In this document: positions 1-9,426 of the stretch, in pieces | How the letters are laid out: every line of letters begins with the position of its first letter | Position numbering within the stretch: the stretch's first letter is position 1 | Origin: Flaccisagitta enflata | Taxonomy: Eukaryota > Chaetognatha > Sagittoidea > Aphragmophora | Reading direction: 5' to 3' | Length of the DNA stretch: 64,000 nt | NCBI GenBank assembly: GCA_965153355.1 | Contig: OZ231126.1 | Span: forward strand, 40,300,001-40,364,000 | Made by a program: the position numbers and the translations under genes | The notes under the pieces: model-generated | Told to the model about the DNA's origin: nothing | The model's database searches: none | Seen by the model: only the letters and a program-made list of their open reading frames with translations

Positions 1-1542
1 TTTAAGGCCCTTTAAAGCCCTTTAAGGCCCTTTCAGGGAGGCCTTTAAGGAAGGCCCTTTAAGGCCCTTTAAGGCCCTTTCAGGCCCTTTAAGGCCCTTC
101 AAGGCCCTTTAAAGTCCTTTAAGGCCCTTTAAGGCCCTTTAAGGCCCTTTAAGGAAGGCCCTTTAAGGAAGGCCCTTTGAGGCCCTTTAAGGCCCTTTAA
201 AGCCCTTTAAGGCCCTTTAAGGAAGGCCCTTTAAGGAAGGTCCTTTGAGGCCCTTTAAGGCCCTTTAAGGCCCTTTAAGGAAGGCCCTTTCAGGAAGGCC
301 CTTTAAGGAAGGCCATTTAAGGCCCTTTAAGGCCCTTTAAGGACGGTCCTTTAAGGAAGGCCCTTTGAGGCCCTTTAAGGCCCTTTAAGGCCCTTTAAGG
401 CCTTTTAAGGAAGGCCCTTTGAGGAAGGTCCTTTGAGGCCCTTTAACCCCTTTTAGGCCCTTTAAGGCCCTTTAAGGCCCTTTAAGGCCCTTTAAGGCCC
501 TTTAAGGCCCTTTAACGAGGCCCTTTAAGGAAGGCCCTTTAAGGCCCTTTAAGGCCCTTTAAGGCCCTTTAAGGCCCTTTAACGAAGGCCCTTTAAGGAA
601 GGCCCTTTGAGGCCCTTTAAGGCCCTTTTAGGCCCTTTAAGGTCCTTTAAGGCCCTTTAAAGCCCTTTAACGCCCTTTAAGGCCCATTAAGGAAGGCCCT
701 TTAAGGAAGGCCCTTTAAGGCCCTTTAAGGCCCATTAAGGAAGGCCCTTTAAGGAAGGCCCTTTAAGGCCCTTTAAAGCCCTTTAAGGCCCTTTGAGGCC
801 CTTTAAGGCCCTCTAAGGAAGGCCTTTAAGGGAGGCCCTTTAAGGCCCTTTAAGGCCCCTTAAGGCCCTTTATGGCCCTTTAAAGCCCTTTGAGGCCCTT
901 TAAAGCCCTTTGAGGCCCTTTAAGGCCCTTTAAGGCCCTTTAAGGAAGGCCCTTTAAGGCCCTTTAAGGCCCTTTAAGGCCCTTTAAGGCCCTATAAGAC
1001 CCTTTAAGGCCCTTCAGCGCCCTATAAGGCCCTTTAAGGAAGGCCCTTTGAGGCCCTTTAAGGCCCTTTAAGGCCCTTTAAGACCCTTTAAGGCCCTTTA
1101 AGGCCCTTTAAGGCTTTTTAAGGCCCTTTAAGGAAGGCCCTTTAAGGAAGGCCCTTTAAGGCCCTTTAAGGCCCTTTAAGACCCTTTAAGGCCCTTTAAG
1201 GCCCTATAAGACCCTTTAAGGCCCTTTAAGGCCCTATTAGGCACTTTAAGGAAGGCCCTTTGAGGCCCTTTAAGGCCCTTTAAGGCCCTTTAAGACCCTT
1301 TAAGGCCCTTTAAGGCCCTTTAAAGCCCTTTAGGCCCTTTCAGGGAGGCCTTTTAAGGCCCTTTAAGGCCCTTTAAAGCCCTTCAAGGCCCTTTAGGCCC
1401 TTTAAGGCCCTTTAAGGCCCTTTAAAGCCCTTCAAGGCCCTTTGAGGAAGACCCTTTGAGGAAGGCCCTTTGAGGCCCTTTAAGGCCCTTTAAGGCCCTT
1501 TAAGGCCCTTTAAGGCCATTTAAGGCCCTTTAAGGCCCTTTT
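1..1542 (+). repeat. Decamer satellite (GGCCCTTTAA)n
   Basis: The whole stretch is a tandem array of a 10-bp unit GGCCCTTTAA, with frequent 'GGAA' interruptions (AAGGAAGGCCCTTT) that add 4-5 bp, and single-base variants such as GACCCTTTAA and AGCCCTTTAA. It begins at the window edge, so it continues upstream. No coding potential. The same satellite recurs on both strands up to 40.7 kb and normally abuts the modules described below, here the one starting at 1543. Confidence 0.95.
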
Positions 1543-2176
1543 GGGCAGCGTCCCCAAAGGGGCCGATGACCTATGCTTTCACACATAGGGGAAATTTCTC
1601 CTTCTTCTCCTTCTTCTTCTCCTACGTCCCCACCTCTTCAAGGCCCAAATCAAAGTCTCAAGACCCAAATCCTAGCTTTGAGGCTCAAATTCCCGCTTCA
1701 AAGCTCAAATCCCAGCCTTGAGGCTCAAATCTCAGTCTCCAGGCTAAAATCCCAGCCTCGAGGCTGAAATCCCAGCCCTTAGGCTCAAGGCACAAATCCC
1801 AGCCTTGAAGTCAAATCCTAGCCTCGAAGCTCAAATCCCAGCTTCAAAGCTCAAATCCCACCCCCAAAGCTCAAATCCCAACCTCAAAGCTCAGATCCCA
1901 GCCTCGAAGCTCAAATCCCAGCCTCGAAGCTCTAATCTCAGCCTTGAAGCTGAAATCACAGCCTTGAAGCTCAAATCCCAGCCTCAAGGCCCTTATCCAA
2001 GCCTCAAGGCCCCAATTCCAGCCTCCAGGTCCTAATTCCATCCTTGAGGCCCAAATAACAACAGCATAGGTCATCGGCCCCTTCGGGGCCGCTGCCCCTC
2101 TAACCACCTTACACCCACATACACTCACATAGGGGCAACGGGTACCGCTGACCATCTAACGCTTTTGCGACTATTA
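1543..2176 (+). mobile_element. Family-1 inverted-arm module with 20-bp core repeats
   Basis: The left arm begins GGGCAGCG and carries a CCCC/GGGG hairpin, then CCGATGACCTATGC. The right arm (about 2064-2102) is its inverted copy, GCATAGGTCATCGG followed by CCCCTTCGGGG and CCGCTGCCC. Between them lie roughly 20 copies of a 20-bp unit resembling GGCTCAAATCCCAGCCTCGA. Right of the inner arm is an extension found only on this side: a hairpin (CCGCTGCCCC paired with GGGGCAACGG), then GGTACCGCTGACCATCTAACG and the terminal CGCTTTTGCGACTATT. There is no protein-coding evidence; frames read across the core are repeat artefacts. It looks like a non-autonomous, structurally defined repeat of unknown mechanism. 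Confidence 0.8.
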
Positions 2177-2199
2177 ATATATAGCTTAAATCTTTATTT

Positions 2200-2420
2200 C
2201 AAAGGTACTTTAGGATACTTAAGGGTACTTTAGGGTACTTTAAGGAACATAAGATACTTAAGGGTACTTTAGGGTACATTAGGTACTTAAGGGAACTTCA
2301 GGGTACTTAAGAGTACTCTATGTACTAAAGGTATTTAGAGTACTTAAGGGTACTCAAGAGTACTTCAGAGCACTTTAGATACTTTAGGGTACTTAAGGTT
2401 ACTTTAGGGTACTTTTGATA
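2200..2420 (+). repeat. Variant decamer array GGGTACTTTA
   Basis: A tandem array of about 10 bp with consensus GGGTACTTTA/GGGTACTTAA begins shortly after the module end at 2176. It has the same period and the same TTTA core as the main satellite but a different 5-base half, so it is probably a diverged relative. No gene is visible from here to the E element at 2564. Confidence 0.8.
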
Positions 2421-2563
2421 TTTAAAGGTATTTAATTACCTTTATTACCTTTATTACTGTCATTACCACGCGACTAAGGTTTGTTGACCGTGTTTCTGTT
2501 GACTAGAGAGGTATGAGGACATATAAGAACATCTTATGGAAAATCTTTATGACTCATTTTAGA

Positions 2564-2715
2564 AACAAGGCCGGATACACGGCAGGACAGTCGCGGACGG
2601 TTGGGCAGGAGCGGAAATGCAAAAAACCACTCGCGATTTAGAAATGTGACGGACCGACGGACGGACGGACCGACCGACACAGTAAGGTGTAGAGTCGCGT
2701 GTCCGCGACTAAAAA
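2564..2715 (+). mobile_element. E element (short, complete copy)
   Basis: Head AACAAGGCCGGATACACGGC, then GTCGCGGACGGTTGGGCAGG, an ACGGACCGACGG-type 4-bp repeat stretch, GGTGTAGAG, and a terminal hairpin AGTCGCG-TGTC-CGCGACT followed by AAAAA. The same head and tail recur at 29861, 56829 and, reversed, 6531. No coding capacity, so it is non-autonomous. A 3' hairpin merging into CTAA recalls Helitron or Helentron 3' ends, but assignment is inference. Confidence 0.8.
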
Positions 2716-2757
2716 GAACAAAAGATCACTGAATATCCAGAGAGAGACGGAAAGAGT

Positions 2758-2758
2758 C

Positions 2759-2799
<41 letters not shown>

Positions 2800-2800
2800 T
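2758..2800 (+). repeat. (CAGA)n microsatellite
   Basis: About ten CAGA units between two E elements. The surrounding 2716-2953 is AT-rich and shows no gene. Confidence 0.9.
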
Positions 2801-2953
2801 AGTATGTACATTATCGACAGTGATTTATTTGTTTACCTCTTCATGATTTACAAAAAAAGACTGAAAATCTGGCTATTTGACTTTTTTATTAGAATTAAAA
2901 AAAAGATAATATTTGACAAAAGAATTATTAAAGTTGGACAACATTACAATAAC

Positions 2954-3335
2954 AACAAGGCCAACAACTATAAGTCGCGTGCGAGACATAAATAACTTAA
3001 GATGACTTTTATTGACTCAAGATGACTTAAAATGACTCAGGGCAACTTTAAATGACTTAAAAAGACCTAAAATGACCGAAATGACTACTTTGACCTATTT
3101 GACTTAAGTGACTTAAAATAACTTAGAATGACTTAGAATGACTTAGAATGACTTAGAATAACTTAGAATGACTTAGAATGACTTAAAATGACTTAGAATG
3201 ACTAGAAACAACTTAAAGTATAATAAAAAAGTAAAGTGTGACGGACCGACGGACGGACAGACGGACGGATGGACCGACGGACGGACCGACAGACCGACAA
3301 AGCGGGTTGTAGAGTCGCGTGCACGCGACTAAAAA
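2954..3335 (+). mobile_element. E element with TGACTTAGAA decamer core
   Basis: Head AACAAGGCCAACAACTATAA then GTCGCGTGC. The middle is a 10-bp tandem repeat TGACTTAGAA. The tail is ACGGACCGACGGACGG-type repeats, AAAGCGGGTTGTAGAG and the perfect palindrome AGTCGCGTGCACGCGACT at 3313-3330, then AAAAA. Head subtype and core differ from the copy at 2564 while the tail is shared, so the core has been exchanged or expanded. Confidence 0.8.
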
Positions 3336-3341
3336 CGAACA

Positions 3342-3630
3342 TTATAAGTTAAACATCCTAGTTCTTCTTCTCCTCTTCCTTCTCTTCTTCCTTCTCTTCT
3401 CCCTCGGTGTCGACCGTGGGCTTTCGCGTGAAGGCAGCTTGGCCATGAGTTCACGGCTTGTCTCCCGCACTTTTTCCGGGTGTTTGCTCCGGTACCTCTC
3501 GGAACTTTTGGCGCTCTGGTCCGCTCTTTTCCTTTCTTTGTCTTGGGCGTTGCCGTTGCCCTTGACCTTGTTGGCAGCGGCCTGAGCTGCACCACGGGCA
3601 GCTCGCGCACCACGAGCGGCGCTCTCCTGT
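3342..3630 (-). CDS. Possible orphan exon, Ala/Lys/Arg-rich
   Basis: On the minus strand a pyrimidine-rich acceptor (TTCTTTACTTCACAG) ends at about 3631 and is followed by an open frame of some 90 residues: Ala/Arg-rich (GARAARGAAQAAANK), then highly charged. The stretch is clearly more GC-rich than its AT-rich flanks and lies between two E elements (tail ending 3335, head starting 3711). It could be a captured exon or simply low-complexity sequence. No family is recognised. Confidence 0.25.
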
Positions 3631-3710
3631 GAAGTAAAGAACAGGCACTTCCAATTATTTCCGGTTGATATCGCTACCAAAAAATAAAAAAAACCAGAAA
3701 AGAAAATTAA

Positions 3711-4907
3711 AACAAGGCCAACACCTATAAGTTGCGTGCAGGACAAAAATAACTGAACTGACCTGACTCCTTATTGATCTTTTTTTTCAAAAATCAGACT
3801 TAAACCAGACCCAAACCAGAACCAAACCAGACCCAAACCAGACTCAAACCAGACTAAAACCAGACTCAAACCAGACTCAAACCAGACTCAAACCAGACCA
3901 AAACCAGACCTAAACCAGACCTAAAGCAGACCTAAATCAGACATAAACCAGACATAAACCAGACATAAACCAGACCTAAACCAGACCTAAACCAGACATA
4001 AATCAGACATGAACCAGACCTAAACCAGACTCAAACCAGACTCAAGCCAGACTCAAACCAGACCTAAACCAGACTCAAACCAGACTCAAACCAGCCTCAA
4101 ACTAGACTTAAACCAGACTTAAACAAGACTTAAACCAGACTAAAACCAGACTTAAACCAGACTTAAACCAGACTTAAACCAGACTTAAACCAGACTTAAA
4201 CCAAACTTAAACCAGACTTAAACCAGACTAAACAAGACCCAAACCAGCAGACTTAAACCAGCAGACTGAAACCAGCCGACTTAAACCAGCCGACTTAAAA
4301 CAGCCAACTTAAACCAGCCAACTTAAACCAGCAGACTGAAACCAGCCGACTTAAACCAGCCGACTTAAAACAGCCAACTTAAACCAGCCAACTTAAACCA
4401 GCCGACCAAAAATGACCAATATGACCAAAATGACCAAAATGACCAAAGATGACCAAAAATGACCAAAAATGACCAAATATGACCAATGATGACCAAAAAT
4501 TACCAAGAATGATCAAAAATGACCAAAAATGACCAAAATGACCAAAATGACCAAAATGACCGAAATGACAAAAATGACCAAAATGACCAAAAATGACCAA
4601 AAATGACCAAAATAACCGAAAATGACCTAAAATGATTAAAAATGACCAAAAATGACCAAAAATGACCTAAAATGACCAAAAATGACCAAAAACCAAAATG
4701 ACCAAAATGACCAAAAATGACTAATAACAACCAAAAATGACCAAAAATGACCAAAAATGACCTAACACAACAAATAAATGGCTCAAAATAACTCCAGACG
4801 ACCCAAAATGACCAAAAACGACACAAAAAAGCTAAGTGTTACGGACCGACCGACCGACGGATGGACCGACAGAGCGGGTTGTAGAGTCGCGTGCACGGGA
4901 CTAAAAA
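3711..4907 (+). mobile_element. E element with long 10-11 bp tandem core
   Basis: Head AACAAGGCCAACACCTATAA then GTTGCGTGCAGGAC. The core is first an 11-bp array CTTAAACCAGA (about 3795-4400), then a 10-bp array AAAAATGACC (about 4405-4770). The tail has ACGGACCGACCGACCGACGG, AGAGCGGGTTGTAGAG and a nearly intact palindrome AGTCGCGTGCACGGGACT (4885-4902, one mismatch). It is the same element class as the shorter copies, enlarged by satellite. The core frames encode only simple-sequence peptides. Confidence 0.8.
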
Positions 4908-4927
4908 GAAATTGCCAGAATCTACAA

Positions 4928-5687
4928 ACCTTAAAGGGCTTTAAAGGGCCTTAAAGAGCCTTAGAGGGCCTTAAAGGGCCTCAAAGGGCCTTCCTTAAAG
5001 GGCCTTCCTTAATGGGCCTTAAAGGGCCTTAAGGGCCTTAAAGGGCTTCAAAGGGCCTTGAAGGGCCTTAAAGGGCCTTAAAGGGCCTTAAAGGGCCCTA
5101 AAGGGCCTTAAAGGGCCTGAAAGAGCCTAAAAGGACCTTAAAGGTCCTTAAAGGGCCTAAAAAGGTCTTAAAGGGCTTTAAAGGGCCTTAAAGGGCCTTA
5201 AAGGGCCTTAAAGGGCCTTAAAGGGCCTTCCTTAAAGGGCCTTCCTTAATGGGCCTTAAAGGGCCTAAAAGGGCCTTATAGGGCTTTAAAGGGCCTTCCT
5301 GAAAGGGCCTTCCTTAATGGGCCCTAAAGGGCCTTAAAGGGCTTTAAAGGGCCTTGAAAAGCCCTAACGGGCCTTATAGGGCCTTAAAGGGTCTTAAAGG
5401 GCCTAAAAGGGCCTTAAAGGGCCTTAAAGGGCCTAAAAGGGTCTCAAAGAGCCTTAAAAGGCCTCAAAGGGCCTTCCTCAAAGGGCCTTCCTTAAAGGGC
5501 CTTGAAGGGCCTTAAAGGGCCTTTAAGGGCCTCAAGGGGCCTTCCTTAAAGGGCCTTCGCTAAAGGGCCTTAAAGGGCCTTAAAGGGCCTTAAAGGGCCT
5601 TAAAGGGCCTAAAAGGGTCTCAAAGAGCCTTAAAGGGCCTTAAAGGGCCTTCCTTAAAGGGCCTTCCTTAATGGGCCTTAAAGGGCC
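4928..5687 (-). repeat. Decamer satellite, reverse orientation
   Basis: Tandem TTAAAGGGCC units with GGCCTTCCTTAAAGG interruptions: the main satellite read on the other strand. It begins about 20 bp after the E element and runs directly into the reversed module at 5688. Confidence 0.95.
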
Positions 5688-5930
5688 TAATAGTCGCAAA
5701 AGCGTTAGATGGTCAGCGGTACCCGTTGCCCCTATGTGTGTGTAAGTGGGTGTGAGGTGGTTAGAGGGGCAGCGGCCCCGAAGGGGCCGATGACCTATGC
5801 TGTCTTTATTTGGGTCTCAAGGATGGAATTAGGGCCTGGCGGCTGGAATTGGGGCCTTGAGGCTTAGATTAGGCTTGGATTTGAGCTTCGAGGCTGGGAT
5901 TTCAGCATATCGGGGTAGGGGGGTGTGGAT
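5688..5930 (-). mobile_element. Family-1 module, reversed and truncated
   Basis: Starts TAATAGTCGCAAAAGCG, then GTTAGATGGTCAGCGGTACC, the GGGGCAGCGG arm with CCCC-GAA-GGGG, and CCGATGACCTATGC: the extension and inner arm of the module at 1543, reversed. Only a few 20-bp core copies follow before the sequence becomes unique near 5930. The opposite arm is missing. Confidence 0.75.
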
Positions 5931-6176
5931 GAGGATTGAAGCCTCTGATCACCCATCAACAATACAACATGAATACTACCAGGAACGCATCACTATTTGA
6001 GGTTATGTCCACCCATCCATCTGTCCGTCCATTCAACTGTCCACCGATCTAATCATTGTCCGTCTTTCTATTTGGTTGTCTATCCGTCCGTCTGTCTAGC
6101 TCTCTGTTGGTCGGTCTGTAACATCTTTTTTATTCACTATTTGTTCAAATACACAAATAAATTTTCCAAGGATGTA

Positions 6177-6925
6177 CCACGCGAATAAAAAAAAAAAAGA
6201 CGCACTTTTAAATGACCATTTTAGCAATTTAATCTTTAATTTCAGGTTAAATGTTTTGCACTATTGAAAAGCCCAGTTTTTAAGCTTTGTGAATCAAAAA
6301 AAAAAGTTCTTAATCTTGAGGCGCTTGGGCCTAGTAAAAAAAAAGAGTAAAAATAGTCAAGAATCGTTCTCACAATTCCATAAGAGGAAAAAGAATTCAA
6401 GACAATCAGTGTTTCACTTTGATGAGCTATAACTTTTAAACCGTTTGAGATACAGACTTGAGATTGGTCTAGAATGAAAGAAAATTTGAAAATCTTCAAA
6501 ATTCCTTTGACTGAAAAAATGGTTGAGAGTTTTTAGTCGCGGACACGCGACTCTATAACCCACTTTTCGGTTGGTCCGTCGGTCGGTTGGTCACAAAACT
6601 CTTTTTTGAGGTTTTCCGCTCCTGCCCACCCGTCCGCGACTACTGCTGCTGTGTATACGGCCTTGTTCATAAGTAATTTCATGAGAAAAAGAAACAATAA
6701 ACAATTTTTATCATGATTTTGTATTTTGTCATGTGCTCAAAATAGTAGTTGTCTTTGACTGGCTGTAACTTTCAAACGGTTTGAGATACAGACCTGGGAC
6801 TGCTCTAGATTGAAAGAAAATTTGAAAATCTTCAAAATACATTCAATGAAAAAATTTTTTGAGAATTTTTTTTGTCTGTTCTATTTATAAATGACCAGGT
6901 GCGTCTTTTTTTTTTATACGCGTGG
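6177..6925. mobile_element. TA-flanked TIR element, CCACGCG ends
   Basis: The left end CCACGCGAATAAAA...GACGCAC (from 6177) is matched in inverted form by GTGCGTC...TATACGCGTGG (to 6925), with TA on both outer sides (6175-6176 and 6926-6927), the target duplication expected of Tc1/mariner-type elements. The interior holds two diverged copies of a segment containing AAACCGTTTGAGATACAGAC and GAAAATTTGAAAATCTTCAA (about 6420-6505 and 6755-6835). There is no transposase. An E element is inserted between the two copies. Confidence 0.75.
6531..6667 (-). mobile_element. E element nested in the TA-flanked element
   Basis: Reversed copy: TTTTAGTCGCG-GACA-CGCGACT, then CTATAACCC, GGTCCGTCGGTCGGTTGG, CCTGCCCACCCGTCCGCGAC and GGCCTTGTT at the head. 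It lies inside the 6177-6925 element and is therefore younger than it. Confidence 0.8.
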
Positions 6926-7270
6926 TATAAAGTTCCATGATCTTTGATTGATTTCCCCCCCCTGCCTTTGATTTTCTCCTGTTACAAAATCTATGATTTT
7001 CTTCACTATATAGCAATAAAACAGTGTTTTTAAGGTTCAAATAGTGTTAAATTGTGTTTTACTAATCAGCTTTACCATTTGGTACTGCCAAAAGTTTTAT
7101 TTTCCCAAAATTTCCTTTTTTTTTCTCTCTTTTTTCCCCATCTCTAAACCCTGATATGTTATTTTTCCCCCCAAGGGGGGGGGGGGAAGAATGTAGAACT
7201 ATATACAGGCCTGCAATATTCCAATTCTGTCTAAAATAATCCTAAAAGGAATAGAAAAACTTTTGTTCTA

Positions 7271-7284
7271 TTTCAGGTCAGTGT
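7271..7284 (+). promoter_or_regulatory. Acceptor/donor junction TTTCAG|GTCAGT
   Basis: TTTGTTCTATTTCAG followed by GTCAGTG: a 3' splice consensus directly joined to a 5' splice consensus. It is the first of three similar junctions upstream of the large transposon gene. Function as a splice site is inferred from sequence only. Confidence 0.4.
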
Positions 7285-7297
7285 TAGTGTGTGAAAG

Positions 7298-7350
7298 AAC
7301 AAGGCTGGATACATGGCTACCCAAGTCGCATGCGGGTGGAAAGGAGCAGT
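7298..7350 (+). mobile_element. E-element head fragment
   Basis: AACAAGGCTGGATACATGGC followed by ACCCAAGTCGCATGCGGGTG resembles the E head. The copy is lost in the GT microsatellite that starts near 7357, and no tail is seen directly after it. Confidence 0.55.
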
Positions 7351-7356
7351 AGTAAA

Positions 7357-7358
7357 GA

Positions 7359-7394
<36 letters not shown>

Positions 7395-7448
7395 CGATTG
7401 TGTGTGTGTGATTATGTGTGTGTGATTGTGTGTGCGTGTGTGTGTGTA

Positions 7449-7530
<82 letters not shown>

Positions 7531-7550
7531 TGTGTGTGTGTATGTGTGTG
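7357..7550 (+). repeat. GT microsatellite
   Basis: Nearly continuous TG dinucleotides with a few AT/GC interruptions. The long Cys/Val or Thr/His frames here are artefacts of the dinucleotide repeat. Confidence 0.97.
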
Positions 7551-7690
7551 AATAAGAAAGATGAAATATTATGATGTGAAAAAATGCCCCGTAAAAAATC
7601 TTCTTAAACAAAACCAAGTCTTCATGTTCAAACCAAAAAATATTTCAGTCTGGTTAATATTACTTTAACGAGAAAAAGATGTTCATTTTT

Positions 7691-7703
7691 CTTTCAGGTA
7701 AGT
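7691..7703 (+). promoter_or_regulatory. Putative recursive splice site TTTCAG|GTAAGTG
   Basis: TTTTTCTTTCAG|GTAAGTG is an ideal pyrimidine-rich acceptor fused to a perfect donor, the form expected of a zero-length exon (ratchet point). It lies 1.7 kb upstream of the start at 9427, and related junctions flank it at 7276 and 8946. Whether a transcript crosses it is unknown. Confidence 0.45.
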
Positions 7704-7789
7704 GCTGACTATGAATCAAGTAAATGGGTGTTCGCACTGATTACATTGTCGGGACAGCAGATGCGTGTTTTTTTTTTGTTTTTTTTTTG

Positions 7790-8243
<454 letters not shown>

Positions 8244-8402
8244 TGATTCTGATTCGAATTTGGCTGTCTTCATGTCCATTGGTTCATTTGTTAATTTGAG
8301 TAACCTAAGATCAACAAACTTGAGGGCAACATTTAAAAAAAACATTCCTTTGTTTGTGTGAGTGTTTTTGTTTGTGTGTGTGTTTTTGTTTGTGTGTGTG
8401 CT

Positions 8403-8627
8403 TTTAGATGCGTCATCGCATCTCTATAAGAGGGTTTGTCCGTCCGTCCGTCCGTCCGTCCGTCCGTCTGTCCGTCCGTCCGTTACGCCTGTGCAAAAAA
8501 CAAGTTTTTCGGCTTTTTTTGGACACGGTGAGATTCTATACTGAATCAAACGATCGAAAAACGAATTTTGAGAGAAATATTCACGCAGATGACGCATCTA
8601 GTTGCCCGATCGGGCTTGTTGTTTGTC
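8403..8627 (-). mobile_element. E-like element with a re-paired terminal hairpin
   Basis: Reads TTTTAG-ATGCG-TCAT-CGCAT-CT, CTATAAGAGGG, a GTCCGTCC repeat stretch, then near the far end a second copy of GATGACGCATCT followed by GCCCGATCGGGCTTGTTG. This is the reversed E layout (hairpin, CTATAA-C, CCGT repeats, GGCTTGTT head). The hairpin stem is AGATGCG/CGCATCT instead of AGTCGCG/CGCGACT, so both stem arms changed together. It is a distinct subfamily. Confidence 0.6.
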
Positions 8628-8639
8628 GTTGTGTGTTAG

Positions 8640-8790
8640 TTTGTGTTTGTGTGTGTGTATGTGTGTGTTTGTATGTGTGTGTGTGTGTGCTTGTGTGCGT
8701 GTGTGTGTGTGTATGTGTGTGTGTTTGTGTGTGTATTTGTGTATGTGTGTGTGTTTGTGTGTGTATTTGTGTATGTGAATGTGTGTGAGA
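8640..8790 (+). repeat. GT microsatellite
   Basis: Imperfect GT repeat with TT and AT interruptions, directly after the E-like element. No gene. Confidence 0.95.
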
Positions 8791-8940
8791 AAGATGACTT
8801 AGTCACTTGATGGACGGAACTATTTGCATATAAAAAAAAGTTCTTTAGAAAGTTAACTTACACAAAAAACGAGTCTTTATGCTTAAATCCTAAAATCCTT
8901 TTTAACCATATTCTAAACAAGAAAATCAAGTTTGTTCTGC

Positions 8941-8954
8941 TTTCAGGTCAGTGT
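8941..8954 (+). promoter_or_regulatory. Acceptor/donor junction TTTCAG|GTCAGTG
   Basis: GTTCTGCTTTCAG|GTCAGTGTTAATG is the third copy of the acceptor-donor junction. It lies in a diverged duplicate of the 7270 segment and is again followed by a long GT tract. Confidence 0.4.
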
Positions 8955-8984
8955 TAATGATCAAGTGCATGTCTGGTCCGTGTG

Positions 8985-8992
8985 TGTGTTTT

Positions 8993-9067
<75 letters not shown>

Positions 9068-9215
9068 GTGTGTGTGTGTGCGCGTGCGTGTGTGCATGTG
9101 CGCGTGCGTGTGTGCATATGTGCGTGCGTGTGTGTTTTTTTGTGAGAGTGTGTGCGTGTGTGTGTGCGTGTGTGCGCATATTCGTGCGCGTGCGTTTGTG
9201 CGCGTGAGCGTGTGC

Positions 9216-9284
<69 letters not shown>
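8985..9284 (+). repeat. GT/GC microsatellite
   Basis: TG tract that becomes GCGTGCGTG-rich in the middle and returns to pure TG. It ends about 140 bp before the start codon of the transposon gene. Confidence 0.97.
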
Positions 9285-9426
9285 GATTATATTTGTTATC
9301 ATTGAACCACATTTTCTAGATACGTTTTGACTCGTTGGCGATATCTCACATCAGCAGATGCAGCAGTCATCCTCTCAAAGAAAACAAGGTCATGTTATTC
9401 TCTTTGTTATAACATACTGATTCAGA

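Noticed and set aside
1-1540. CRISPR-like or tandem regulatory array
   Set aside because: Units are 10 bp with no unique spacers; a plain satellite.
4379-4826. Phe/His/Gly-rich minus-strand frames (GHFGHFGHFW)
   Set aside because: Translations of the AAAAATGACC decamer core of an E element.
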